From positions 1 to 35,528 of the forward strand of contig CALFIU010000028.1 in NCBI GenBank assembly GCA_937877455.1: a stretch of 35,528 bases of DNA, in the 5' to 3' direction. A program made the position numbers and the translations under genes. The notes under the pieces were generated by a model. The model was not told where the DNA came from, did not search any database, and saw only the letters and a list, made by a program, of their open reading frames with translations. Shown here in pieces: positions 9,855-16,683 of the stretch; position 1 is the stretch's first letter; every line of letters starts with the position of its first letter. Source of the stretch: an uncultured Bacteroidales bacterium (GTDB lineage: Bacteria > Bacteroidota > Bacteroidia > Bacteroidales > UBA3824).

Positions 9855-10189
9855 ATTCAATTTCACAACAGAGCATTAATATGCTTGAAAAATCGCTTTC
9901 TGAACTAACTCTTTCTCAAATGGTAAGGATAATGAACTTTCTGTCAAAAAAAATAACAGAAAAAACTGAAAAAATGTCTGTACAATTTGAGGAAGATGAG
10001 AAAAATGATAATTCAGAAATTGCAGAAAATCGTGGTATTACCATTCCGAATCCAAAACCAATTTGGTGGGATTATCCAATATCGGATTTTGTGAAGTCAT
10101 TGGCTCCAAAAGAAAGAACTTTTGTTGCTGATGATTACAAAGAAGATTTGTATAATGCTTTACGTGAAAAATATGAGGGTATTCATTGA
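9851..10189 (+). CDS. putative antitoxin partner of the downstream PIN-domain toxin
   Basis: A 112-residue protein with no family I can name with confidence. The N-terminal half is helical (ELTLSQMVRIMNFLSKK), the middle is very acidic (QFEEDEKNDNSEIAE), and the C-terminal third has the aromatic PKPIWWDYPIS segment. It overlaps the aminotransferase stop by ATGA and the PIN toxin start by 17 bp. A small protein directly before and overlapping a PIN-domain gene is the usual arrangement of type II VapBC modules, which is the main basis for calling it an antitoxin. No ribbon-helix-helix or AbrB DNA-binding motif could be recognised. It could instead be an unrelated small operon protein. Confidence 0.6.
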   Translation: MNSISQQSINMLEKSLSELTLSQMVRIMNFLSKKITEKTEKMSVQFEEDEKNDNSEIAENRGITIPNPKPIWWDYPISDFVKSLAPKERTFVADDYKEDLYNALREKYEGIH

Positions 10190-10607
10190 TACAAATGTCA
10201 TAATTGATTTTTATGACAAGCGGATAGATTTTTATCTTCCTGCATCGCAGATATTTGAACTTGCAAAAAAAGATGCTTTTGAAATGGCTGTTTCAGGTAT
10301 TTCCTTTGTAAATGCTTTTTATCTATTGCGAAAAAGTTATAGTAAGGAAGAGTTATATAATTTATTGAATGGTCTATCAAAACTTTGCAAGATTGCGCCA
10401 GTTGGCGAAAAGGAAATTAAAGAAGGTTTAGCACTTTTTGGTAAAGACTTTGAAGATTCTGTTCAATACAAATCGGCAATTTCGACAAATGCAGACGTAA
10501 TTGTTACAAGAAACAAAAAGGATTTTGATAGTTTTAACCTTAAAGTTATGACACCAATTGAATTTTTAGATGATTTTTTTGCAAAAAAACAAACACAACA
10601 AAAATGA
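10173..10607 (+). CDS. PIN-domain ribonuclease toxin (VapC-like, PIN_3 type)
   Basis: This 144-residue PIN-domain protein is probably an RNA-cleaving toxin. The start at 10173 is chosen because the protein then opens with MRVFIDTNVIIDF, the canonical PIN N-terminus; upstream in-frame codons overlap the antitoxin. Metal-binding acidic residues appear as D6, E94/D95 in GKDFEDSVQ, and D118 in TRNKKDF. The spacing (DTNVI near the N-terminus, DFEDxxQ near 93, TRNKKDF near 115) is that of Bacteroidetes PIN_3 proteins. Its stop overlaps the start of the nucleotidyltransferase gene (ATGA at 10604). The toxin-antitoxin pair is therefore translationally coupled on both sides inside a glycan operon, which is unusual for a mobile-type module. 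Confidence 0.85.
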   Translation: MRVFIDTNVIIDFYDKRIDFYLPASQIFELAKKDAFEMAVSGISFVNAFYLLRKSYSKEELYNLLNGLSKLCKIAPVGEKEIKEGLALFGKDFEDSVQYKSAISTNADVIVTRNKKDFDSFNLKVMTPIEFLDDFFAKKQTQQK

Positions 10608-11323
10608 AAGCCGTAATACTTGCAGCGGGTATAGCCTCGCGACTCCGCCCTCTAACCGACAATACACCGAAATGCTTGTTGAAAATCAACGGCAAAACGC
10701 TCTTGCAACGCACGATAGATAATTTTGTGGAAAATGGAATCACTGAATTGTTGATTGTTACTGGTTATTTGCAGCAAATGATAATAGATTTCGTTACCAA
10801 AAACTACCCACAAATAAGTATAAAATTTATTGAGAATAGAGATTATTCCACAACCAACAATATCTATTCGTTGTTTTTGGCGGAAGATTTTGTCTGTGGT
10901 GAAGATTTTATATTGTCTGATAGCGATATTTTGTTTTCAAAAGACATTATTTTTGCATTGTTAGCGGACAAAAGCTCAAATGTGCTTGCTATGAACCGTC
11001 ACGAACTCGGCGAGGAGGAAATAAAAATCATTTCTGATGAAAATCGTAATGTTCTTGAAATTAGTAAAATATGTAGTATTGAAAAAGCAATCGGCGAGTC
11101 CGTAGGTTTGGAAAAAATGTCGGCTGAATATTCTGTTGCGTTGTTCAAGGAACTGCATCAAATGATTGAAAAAGAAGGCTTGAACAATGTTTTCTATGAA
11201 AAATGTTTTGAACGTTTGATTCCGCAAGGATATTTGTTCAAATATTTGGACACAACGGACTTTTTCTCAATGGAGATTGATACCGTTGAGGATTATGAGA
11301 AGGTTAAAGACATGAAAATTTGA
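10604..11323 (+). CDS. LicC/PntC-like nucleotidyltransferase (probable CTP:phospho-aminoalcohol cytidylyltransferase)
   Basis: This 239-residue sugar-nucleotidyltransferase-fold protein most resembles phosphocholine cytidylyltransferases. The nucleotide-binding signature LAAGIASRLRPLT (6-18) is followed by PKCLL with K23. TTNNIYSL at 83-90 is typical of LicC-like enzymes. DSD at 106-108 should bind magnesium, and MEIDTVEDY (223-231) provides the second metal aspartate D226. It sits directly before a LicD gene, the classic partner in phosphocholine transfer. A sugar-phosphate nucleotidyltransferase role is possible, but the length and the NNIYSL motif favour the LicC/PntC group. The substrate could be phosphocholine, phosphoethanolamine, aminoethylphosphonate or a product of the HisC/CobD-like enzyme. 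Five bases separate its stop from the next ATG. Confidence 0.85.
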   Translation: MKAVILAAGIASRLRPLTDNTPKCLLKINGKTLLQRTIDNFVENGITELLIVTGYLQQMIIDFVTKNYPQISIKFIENRDYSTTNNIYSLFLAEDFVCGEDFILSDSDILFSKDIIFALLADKSSNVLAMNRHELGEEEIKIISDENRNVLEISKICSIEKAIGESVGLEKMSAEYSVALFKELHQMIEKEGLNNVFYEKCFERLIPQGYLFKYLDTTDFFSMEIDTVEDYEKVKDMKI

Positions 11324-11328
11324 CGATT

Positions 11329-12162
11329 ATGGCAGAATACGAAATTCGACCGCTCCAGATGAAGATTCTCGAAATCCTTCAGGCTGTGGACAAAACTTGC
11401 AAGGAAAACAATCTTAGATATTATCTTACGGCTGGCACGATGCTCGGCGCGGTCAGGCACAAGGGTTTCATTCCGTGGGACGATGATGCGGATATTGCAA
11501 TGCCAAGAAAGGATTATGACTATTTGATGCAAAATTTTTCAAAAATTCTACCTGAGCGTTTCGAGGTTAGATGTATGGAAAATGTAAATGAATTTTCAGC
11601 ACCGTTTGCTAAGGTTTATGATAAGACAACTACACTTATTGAAAAAACATATATCGAATCGTTTGGTGGCGTTTATCTTGATATTTTTCCACTTGACGGT
11701 GTTCCTGATAGCAAATTTAAGCAGTGGTGGCATTTTTTTCGTTATCAGTATTACAAAAAAGTAAATTATTTGGTTTATCGCGACCCTTATAAGCATGGTC
11801 ATGGACCGGCGTGTTGGATTCCGCTTTTGGCACAGAAATTATATTCAAAGCAATGGATTAAGAAAAAATTGCGTCAATTGATGATGTCATACGATTACGA
11901 CAAATCTAATCTTGTTGTTGACCATGATGATGGTTGGAAGGGTGTTTTAAAAAAGGAAATCATCGGAAAGCCTATCCCTATTATGTTTGAGGGTTATGAA
12001 TTTTTGGGTGTTGAACAATACGATAAGTATCTTTCTCAGAAGTATGGTGATTATATGATGATTCCACCGCATAACAAGCAGCATCAACATAATTTTTATT
12101 ATCTGAATCTCAATAAATCGTATTTAGAGTTTGATGAATCGGACGTTAACCATAGCCTTTGA
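11329..12162 (+). CDS. LicD family phosphotransferase
   Basis: LicD proteins transfer phosphocholine or similar groups from a CDP carrier to cell-surface glycans. The family signature is complete: LRYYLTAGTMLGAVRHKGF (29-47) followed by IPWDDDADIAMPRKDYD (48-64), whose aspartates are thought to bind metal. GGVYLDIFPLDGVPDS follows at about 115-130. The protein has 277 residues from the ATG at 11329; a TTG at 11320 overlaps the previous stop and would add three residues, but the ATG is preferred. There is no signal peptide, as expected for a cytoplasmic enzyme. Its 3' end overlaps the following glycosyltransferase start by 29 bp. Together with the LicC-like gene it indicates phospho-substituent decoration of a surface polysaccharide. 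Confidence 0.92.
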   Translation: MAEYEIRPLQMKILEILQAVDKTCKENNLRYYLTAGTMLGAVRHKGFIPWDDDADIAMPRKDYDYLMQNFSKILPERFEVRCMENVNEFSAPFAKVYDKTTTLIEKTYIESFGGVYLDIFPLDGVPDSKFKQWWHFFRYQYYKKVNYLVYRDPYKHGHGPACWIPLLAQKLYSKQWIKKKLRQLMMSYDYDKSNLVVDHDDGWKGVLKKEIIGKPIPIMFEGYEFLGVEQYDKYLSQKYGDYMMIPPHNKQHQHNFYYLNLNKSYLEFDESDVNHSL

Positions 12163-13273
12163 CGGTAAACGTGCCGCCAACAATCGTACAGGACTCGGAA
12201 ATTATAGCCGACATATCATTGGATTGTTGGCTAAATTTTTTCCGGAGAATAGGTATCTTGTATTCTTAACCAAAGAAAATAAAAATCAACAGTTTAAAGA
12301 AATTTTGGACCAAAATCCAAATATAGAGATAGTTTTACCAAAAAAAGGTTTGTGGAAAAAATTATCGTCATTGTGGAGAGTTTTTGGAATTAGTAAAGAA
12401 ATTTCTGAATACGAAAACATTATATATCATGGACTTAGCAATGAATTACCGTTAACTATAAAAAAAACAAATGCTAAGAGCGTGGTAACAATTCACGACT
12501 TGATATTCCTGAAATTTCCAAAATACTACAAGTTTTTCGACCGCAAAATCTACACCTACAAATTTCGCAAGGCGTGCGAAAATGCTGACAAAATTATTGC
12601 CGTTAGCGAATGTACAAAAAGGGATATTGTTGAGATTTTTAAAATATCTCCCGACAAAATAAAGGTTATTTACCAAGGTTGCGACAAGGTTTTTAAAACA
12701 GAAATTTCGTCCGAAACATTGTTGAATGTTAAGCAAAAATATAATCTTCCCGACAGATTTTTGCTCAATGTAGGAAGCATAGAAGAACGCAAAAATGCAC
12801 TGCTGATTGTTAAAGCGTTGCCGCATTTAAAAGAAAAACTTCCGCTTGTAATTGTCGGAAAAAGAACTAAATATACTTTAGAAATAGAAAGAGAAGCCGA
12901 AAAATTAGGTGTCAACAATTTGTTGCATATCTTTGACAAAGTGCCGTTTGAAGATCTTGCGCTGATTTATCATCTTGCCGAGGTATTCATTTATCCATCT
13001 CGTTACGAGGGATTTGGAATCCCAATTATTGAGGCAATTAATTGCGGAGTGCCAGTTGTGGCAGCCACAGGGTCGTGTCTCGAAGAAGCGGGCGGACCAG
13101 ATTGCCAATACGTTAATCCTGATGATGAAAAAGCATTGTCGGCTGCAATAGAAAAATTTCTTTACGATAAAGAATTTTGTAAAAAATCAGTAGAACAAAG
13201 TAAAAAATATGTTCAACGTTTTTCGGAAGATAATCAGGCAAAACAATTGATGGAATGTTATCAGTTAATTTGA
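12134..13273 (+). CDS. GT4 family glycosyltransferase
   Basis: This 379-residue GT-B fold retaining glycosyltransferase has an N-terminal acceptor domain with FDGKRAANNRTGLGNYSRH and VVTIHDLIFLKFP, and a C-terminal nucleotide-sugar domain with LLNVGSIEERKN. The E-x7-E catalytic motif is YEGFGIPIIEA (E292 and E300). It resembles WbaZ-type mannosyltransferases of LPS and capsule clusters, but the donor sugar cannot be determined. The ATG at 12134 is preferred over the TTG directly before it. The gene overlaps the end of licD by 29 bp, so it is translated from the same operon, and it ends the block that begins at 8759. An inverted repeat follows its stop. Confidence 0.92.
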   Translation: MNRTLTIAFDGKRAANNRTGLGNYSRHIIGLLAKFFPENRYLVFLTKENKNQQFKEILDQNPNIEIVLPKKGLWKKLSSLWRVFGISKEISEYENIIYHGLSNELPLTIKKTNAKSVVTIHDLIFLKFPKYYKFFDRKIYTYKFRKACENADKIIAVSECTKRDIVEIFKISPDKIKVIYQGCDKVFKTEISSETLLNVKQKYNLPDRFLLNVGSIEERKNALLIVKALPHLKEKLPLVIVGKRTKYTLEIEREAEKLGVNNLLHIFDKVPFEDLALIYHLAEVFIYPSRYEGFGIPIIEAINCGVPVVAATGSCLEEAGGPDCQYVNPDDEKALSAAIEKFLYDKEFCKKSVEQSKKYVQRFSEDNQAKQLMECYQLI

Positions 13274-13274
13274 C

Positions 13275-13357
13275 CTTTTGAAAGTGCAGTTTTTGTCAAT
13301 AATTGCACTTTAGAAAGTACAAAAAATATTTTAAATTGACTTTTGAAAAGTGCAAAA
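13275..13357. repeat. cluster of AAAGTGCA palindromes before the DUF4143 ATPase gene
   Basis: AAAGTGCA at 13281-13288 is inverted as TGCACTTT at 13304-13311. That second arm also pairs imperfectly with AAAGTACA just after it. A further unit, ACTTTTGAAAAGTGCA, lies at 13339-13354 and contains the 13-bp palindrome ACTTTTGAAAAGT. Three related units within 80 bp, the last covering the -33 TTTG of the promoter, look like operator sites, probably for autoregulation or a linked repressor. No T-run follows the first hairpin, so a terminator is less likely. Confidence 0.6.
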
Positions 13358-13372
13358 TAGTTATTATCTTTG
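13342..13372 (+). promoter_or_regulatory. Bacteroidetes-type promoter for the DUF4143 ATPase gene
   Basis: TTTG at 13342-13345, a 19-bp spacer and TATCTTTG at 13365-13372 match the phylum consensus exactly. The element decides the start codon: the in-frame ATG at 13350 lies inside the promoter and cannot be translated from this transcript, so the ATG at 13398 is the real start. Confidence 0.8.
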
Positions 13373-13397
13373 TGCAAGAGTAATTAATAATATTTGT

Positions 13398-14603
13398 ATG
13401 GAACAGACTGATTTGCAACCTATTTTTAATACTTATCGTCGCCGTCTTGCCGAGGTTAAAACGGATTTTAAACGTTATCTCTACAAGAAAATAGAATGGG
13501 GTGATCGATTAATTGGTATTTGTGGCGCACGCGGAGTTGGCAAAACAACTTTGCTTTTGCAATATATTAAGGAAAATTTTCCCGACAAAAGTAAAGCCTT
13601 GTGGGTATCACTTGATAATCTTTGGTTTAAAACTAATAGTCTGTCAGAACTTGTGGAATATCTTTATAATCAAGGGATAACAAACTTATTCTTCGACGAA
13701 GTACATAAGTTTAAAGATTGGAGTTTGTATTTGAAGAATTTTTATGATAGTTATCCTGATTTAAAGATTGTTTATACAGGTTCGTCGATTTTAGAAATCG
13801 ATAATTCAAAGAGTGATTTGTCGCGTCGTCAAGTGTTGTATACGCTTGGTAATATGTCGTTTAGAGAATATCTCGAATTTTCCAAAGTGTTGAATTTTAA
13901 CGCTATTGCACTCAGCGACCTTCTTGAAAATCATGTGGATATTGCTATGGAGATAACTTCTAAAACTAAAATATTGAAACATTTTGGCGATTATCTTCAA
14001 TTTGGTTGCTATCCATTTGTAAAAGAAGTAAAGGGAGATTATTTTACAAGGTTAAATTCTGTTATTCAATTAGTTATTGAGAGTGATATGCCTGCATCCA
14101 CAGATATTTCATACGCTACCGTAGAAAAAACAAAAAAATTGCTTATGCTTATAGTGGGTAACGTTCCATTTGAGGTTAACATTTCAAAACTTGCTGAGGC
14201 ATTGGGTGCTACGCGTGATAGCACTTTAAGGATGTTATATACTTTGGATAAGGCTAATATTGTGTCGTTGTTAACCAAAGAGACAAAGACATACAAGCAT
14301 CTTACTGCACCGAGTAAAGTTTATCTTTATAACACCAATTTGATGTATGCACTTTCGGGTAAGATAGAAATTGGTAATTTGCGCGAAACTTTCTTTTTTA
14401 ATCAATTGCAGTTTTTATTTGATGTTTGTTATCCAAAACAAGGAGATTTTTTTGTTGATAATAAGTTTCTTTTTGAAGTTGGTGGTCAAAACAAAACTTA
14501 CGACCAAATAAAAAACATTCCGCAGAGTTATCTTGCTATTGATGGTATAGAATCTGGTTTTGGTAATAGAGTTCCGCTTTGGATGTTTGGATTTTTGTAT
14601 TAA
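13398..14603 (+). CDS. AAA-type ATPase with DUF4143 C-terminal domain
   Basis: This 401-residue protein belongs to the large family of prokaryotic ATPases with a C-terminal DUF4143 nuclease-like domain. The Walker A motif GARGVGKTT is at 43-51, and Walker B is LFFDEVHKF with D100 and E101. YTGSS (126-130) is a sensor-like element, followed by SRRQV with candidate arginine fingers at 143-144. A winged-helix-like segment lies around residues 255-300. The C-terminus has FEVGGQNKTYDQI, the family's version of a PD-(D/E)xK-like core. The function of these proteins is not established. It has its own promoter within a palindrome cluster and interrupts the glycosyltransferase genes, which suggests independent acquisition. 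The next gene starts 13 bp later and is probably cotranscribed. Confidence 0.9.
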   Translation: MEQTDLQPIFNTYRRRLAEVKTDFKRYLYKKIEWGDRLIGICGARGVGKTTLLLQYIKENFPDKSKALWVSLDNLWFKTNSLSELVEYLYNQGITNLFFDEVHKFKDWSLYLKNFYDSYPDLKIVYTGSSILEIDNSKSDLSRRQVLYTLGNMSFREYLEFSKVLNFNAIALSDLLENHVDIAMEITSKTKILKHFGDYLQFGCYPFVKEVKGDYFTRLNSVIQLVIESDMPASTDISYATVEKTKKLLMLIVGNVPFEVNISKLAEALGATRDSTLRMLYTLDKANIVSLLTKETKTYKHLTAPSKVYLYNTNLMYALSGKIEIGNLRETFFFNQLQFLFDVCYPKQGDFFVDNKFLFEVGGQNKTYDQIKNIPQSYLAIDGIESGFGNRVPLWMFGFLY

Positions 14604-14616
14604 ATTTTAATTTGTG

Positions 14617-15393
14617 ATGAAAGATAAAATTTCAGTAGTAATCAACACTTACAACGCCGAAAGGCATTTAGAGAAAGTCTTGCAGGCGGCAAAGAAATTC
14701 GATGAAATTGTGGTTTGCGACATGGAAAGCACCGACCATACAGTAGAAATCGCTCAACAGTATGGTTGCAAGGTTGTTACGTTTCCAAAGAAGAATTATG
14801 TCAGTGCCGAACCAGCACGAAATTTTGCCATTCATTCGGCATCAAGTTATTGGGTTTTGGTTGTTGATGCAGATGAAATCATCACCGAAGATTTGCGCAA
14901 TTATTTGTATGAAAGGATAAAAGACGAAAATTGTCCTGCTGGTTTATATATTCCGCGCAAAAATTACATTATGAATAAGTTTCTTAAGCAATCGTATCCA
15001 GATCCACAACTTAGGTTTTTTAAGCGTGATGGTGCTGACTGGCCTGAGTATGTTCATACTTTTCCGAAAGTCGATGGTGTTGTAGATAAAATTCCGCCTG
15101 AAAAAATGGAACTTGCTCTTGTTCATATCAGTGATACAATTTTTGATCAAATCAACAAGATTAATAATTACACAGAAAACGAGATTATAAAGCGTAAGAA
15201 TGAAAAAATTTCGCTTCTACGAATTTTTGTGAAATGTACTGCACGATTTTTTAAAGCATACGTTCTTAAAGGAGGTTTCCGTTTAGGTATTACAGGACTT
15301 GTTCAAGCAATCAATACTGCTAATTACAAATTTTACACTATGGTGAAAATTTGGGAAAGTAGAAATAAGGAAAATAAATTATTTTATATTTAA
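14617..15393 (+). CDS. GT2 family glycosyltransferase (WaaE/KdtX-like)
   Basis: This 258-residue GT-A fold inverting glycosyltransferase begins ISVVINTYNAERHLEKVL. It has the nucleotide-binding aspartate D35 in VVCDMESTDHT and a DADE metal-binding motif at 84-87 (D-x-D type). The middle segment with ARNFAIHSASSYWVLVVDADE and DPQLRFFKRDG matches the WaaE/KdtX group that adds a glucose to the LPS inner core. There are no membrane segments apart from a possible amphipathic C-terminal helix. It starts 13 bp after the DUF4143 ATPase gene at an ATG; a GTG three bases upstream is the alternative. Its last 15 bases overlap the end of the convergent GT4 gene. It is probably part of LPS or capsule assembly. 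Confidence 0.88.
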   Translation: MKDKISVVINTYNAERHLEKVLQAAKKFDEIVVCDMESTDHTVEIAQQYGCKVVTFPKKNYVSAEPARNFAIHSASSYWVLVVDADEIITEDLRNYLYERIKDENCPAGLYIPRKNYIMNKFLKQSYPDPQLRFFKRDGADWPEYVHTFPKVDGVVDKIPPEKMELALVHISDTIFDQINKINNYTENEIIKRKNEKISLLRIFVKCTARFFKAYVLKGGFRLGITGLVQAINTANYKFYTMVKIWESRNKENKLFYI

Positions 15394-16473
15394 TATTTTT
15401 AGATAATAGTTTATGTAATTATCAATACATTTTTCCCAAGAAAATTTGGCAGCATTTGCTTTTAGTTTTTCTGGTAGGTCATTTGACATATTTTTTATGT
15501 TCATGTTAATTGTTTCTGCCATATTTTGAGGCGAAAGGTTGTCAAAGTAAAAGGCATAATTCCCTCCAATTTCAGGAAGACTTGTAAGATTGGATAGAAA
15601 AACTGGTTTGCCAAAGTACATCGCTTCTATTGGAGGTAGCCCGAACCCCTCGCATAACGACGGAAAACAGAATGCCTTACAGTTGGCATATAACCATGCT
15701 TTTTGTTTTTCGTTAACATTATTGATGCAAATAACGTTGTTTAATCCCAAGTCTGTTATTTTTTTCTTATTGGATTTACCGTATTCACTATTCCAATTAC
15801 CTGCTATAACGATTTTTTCATTTGGTAAGTATTGCATCATTTCTATTAATAGATGAATGTTTTTCTTGGGATTTAGTCCTGAAATGTGAAACAAGAAATT
15901 GTCGTTTGGGACATTTCCGTCAGTAATAGGTTTTTCGGTTGGAACATTCTGTTTGAGGTCGGTAGTTCCATTATATATAATTTTTTCTTCTGCATTTATA
16001 ATAAATAACGAATGAACATCATCTTTTACAAAATTACTAATGTAGTTTATGTAATTTGCTTTTTTTGAGTTTTTGCTAAATCTTTTGGTGTATTTTTGTA
16101 GTTTTATTCCTTTTTTTTCGTATTTGAAATTTATGTCGTGTACGGTTAGCAATACATTTTTTGTTCTAAATGGTGCAGAATAGTTGCATGTCTGTCTTGT
16201 TTCGTGGAATATGTCGAAACTTGTGGGACACAAATATAGATAAGGCAATAAACTATGTGACATTGTGATATATTTGACATTATTCCCGAAATATCTGTCA
16301 AATTCTTTCTCAACAAGAAAATACAATTCAATATTGTATTTATTTTTTAGTTCAATCGCCCTTTCGGACAATCCGTGTCCGAGTTGTGTACAAAATTCAC
16401 TATATCCTACGAATTGGTTTTTTATTAAAAATAATTCTACTAATATTTTTTTTGTTTTTCTTTCTATTTCCAT
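15379..16473 (-). CDS. GT4 family glycosyltransferase
   Basis: This 364-residue GT-B glycosyltransferase is on the minus strand. The start is the ATG at 16473; a TTG two codons upstream is possible. The C-terminal domain has FLFHISGLNPKKNIHLLIEMM and IVIAGNW, and the E-x7-E motif is CEGFGLPPIEA with E275 and E283. The N-terminal domain includes VLLTVHDINFKYEKKG. The donor and acceptor are unknown; the neighbouring glycosyltransferases suggest surface polysaccharide assembly. It overlaps the convergent GT2 gene by 15 bp with no room for a terminator. It has its own promoter at 16508-16538. Its coding sequence is rich in AAA/AAT codons and looks more AT-rich than rpoBC, which may indicate transfer. 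Confidence 0.9.
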   Translation of the reverse strand: MEIERKTKKILVELFLIKNQFVGYSEFCTQLGHGLSERAIELKNKYNIELYFLVEKEFDRYFGNNVKYITMSHSLLPYLYLCPTSFDIFHETRQTCNYSAPFRTKNVLLTVHDINFKYEKKGIKLQKYTKRFSKNSKKANYINYISNFVKDDVHSLFIINAEEKIIYNGTTDLKQNVPTEKPITDGNVPNDNFLFHISGLNPKKNIHLLIEMMQYLPNEKIVIAGNWNSEYGKSNKKKITDLGLNNVICINNVNEKQKAWLYANCKAFCFPSLCEGFGLPPIEAMYFGKPVFLSNLTSLPEIGGNYAFYFDNLSPQNMAETINMNIKNMSNDLPEKLKANAAKFSWEKCIDNYINYYLKILNIK

Positions 16474-16507
16474 TGACAATAATTATTGTTGCCTTATGAT
16501 TCTTATA

Positions 16508-16538
16508 CAAAGGTACATAAAATAATTCTTTCTGCAAA
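16508..16538 (-). promoter_or_regulatory. Bacteroidetes-type promoter for the minus-strand GT4 gene
   Basis: On the minus strand TTTG (16535-16538) is followed after 19 bp by TACCTTTG (16508-16515), matching TTTG / TAnnTTTG exactly. It lies 35-65 bp upstream of the ATG at 16473. Confidence 0.78.
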
Positions 16539-16606
16539 AGTTTTTAATCTTAATATACACTTTCCGTAAAATGTTTTTTTGCTTTATTTTTTTTGCCGAT
16601 AATTAT

Positions 16607-16683
16607 TCTCATGTCGAAATTTTTGCTTTTTTTCGACATGATAAAGGTGTCATGTCGATTGGATAAACATGATAAAATCAGTT
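16607..16683. repeat. direct repeat, copy 1, downstream of the Fic gene
   Basis: This ~72-77 bp sequence recurs at 17837-17913, exactly 1230 bp away, with one mismatch in the first 72 positions (16662 versus 17892) and a second at 16679. It contains CATGTCGAAA (16610-16619) paired with TTTCGACATG (16631-16640), another CATGTCGA starting at 16651, and a final CATGATAAAA. This copy runs through the Fic stop codon (16678-16680). Apart from the two repeat copies, the sequence on either side is unrelated. Confidence 0.9.

Noticed and set aside
13350..13397. Upstream ATG extending the DUF4143 ATPase by 16 residues
   Set aside because: The ATG lies within the promoter (TTTG at 13342, TATCTTTG at 13365), upstream of the expected transcription start.
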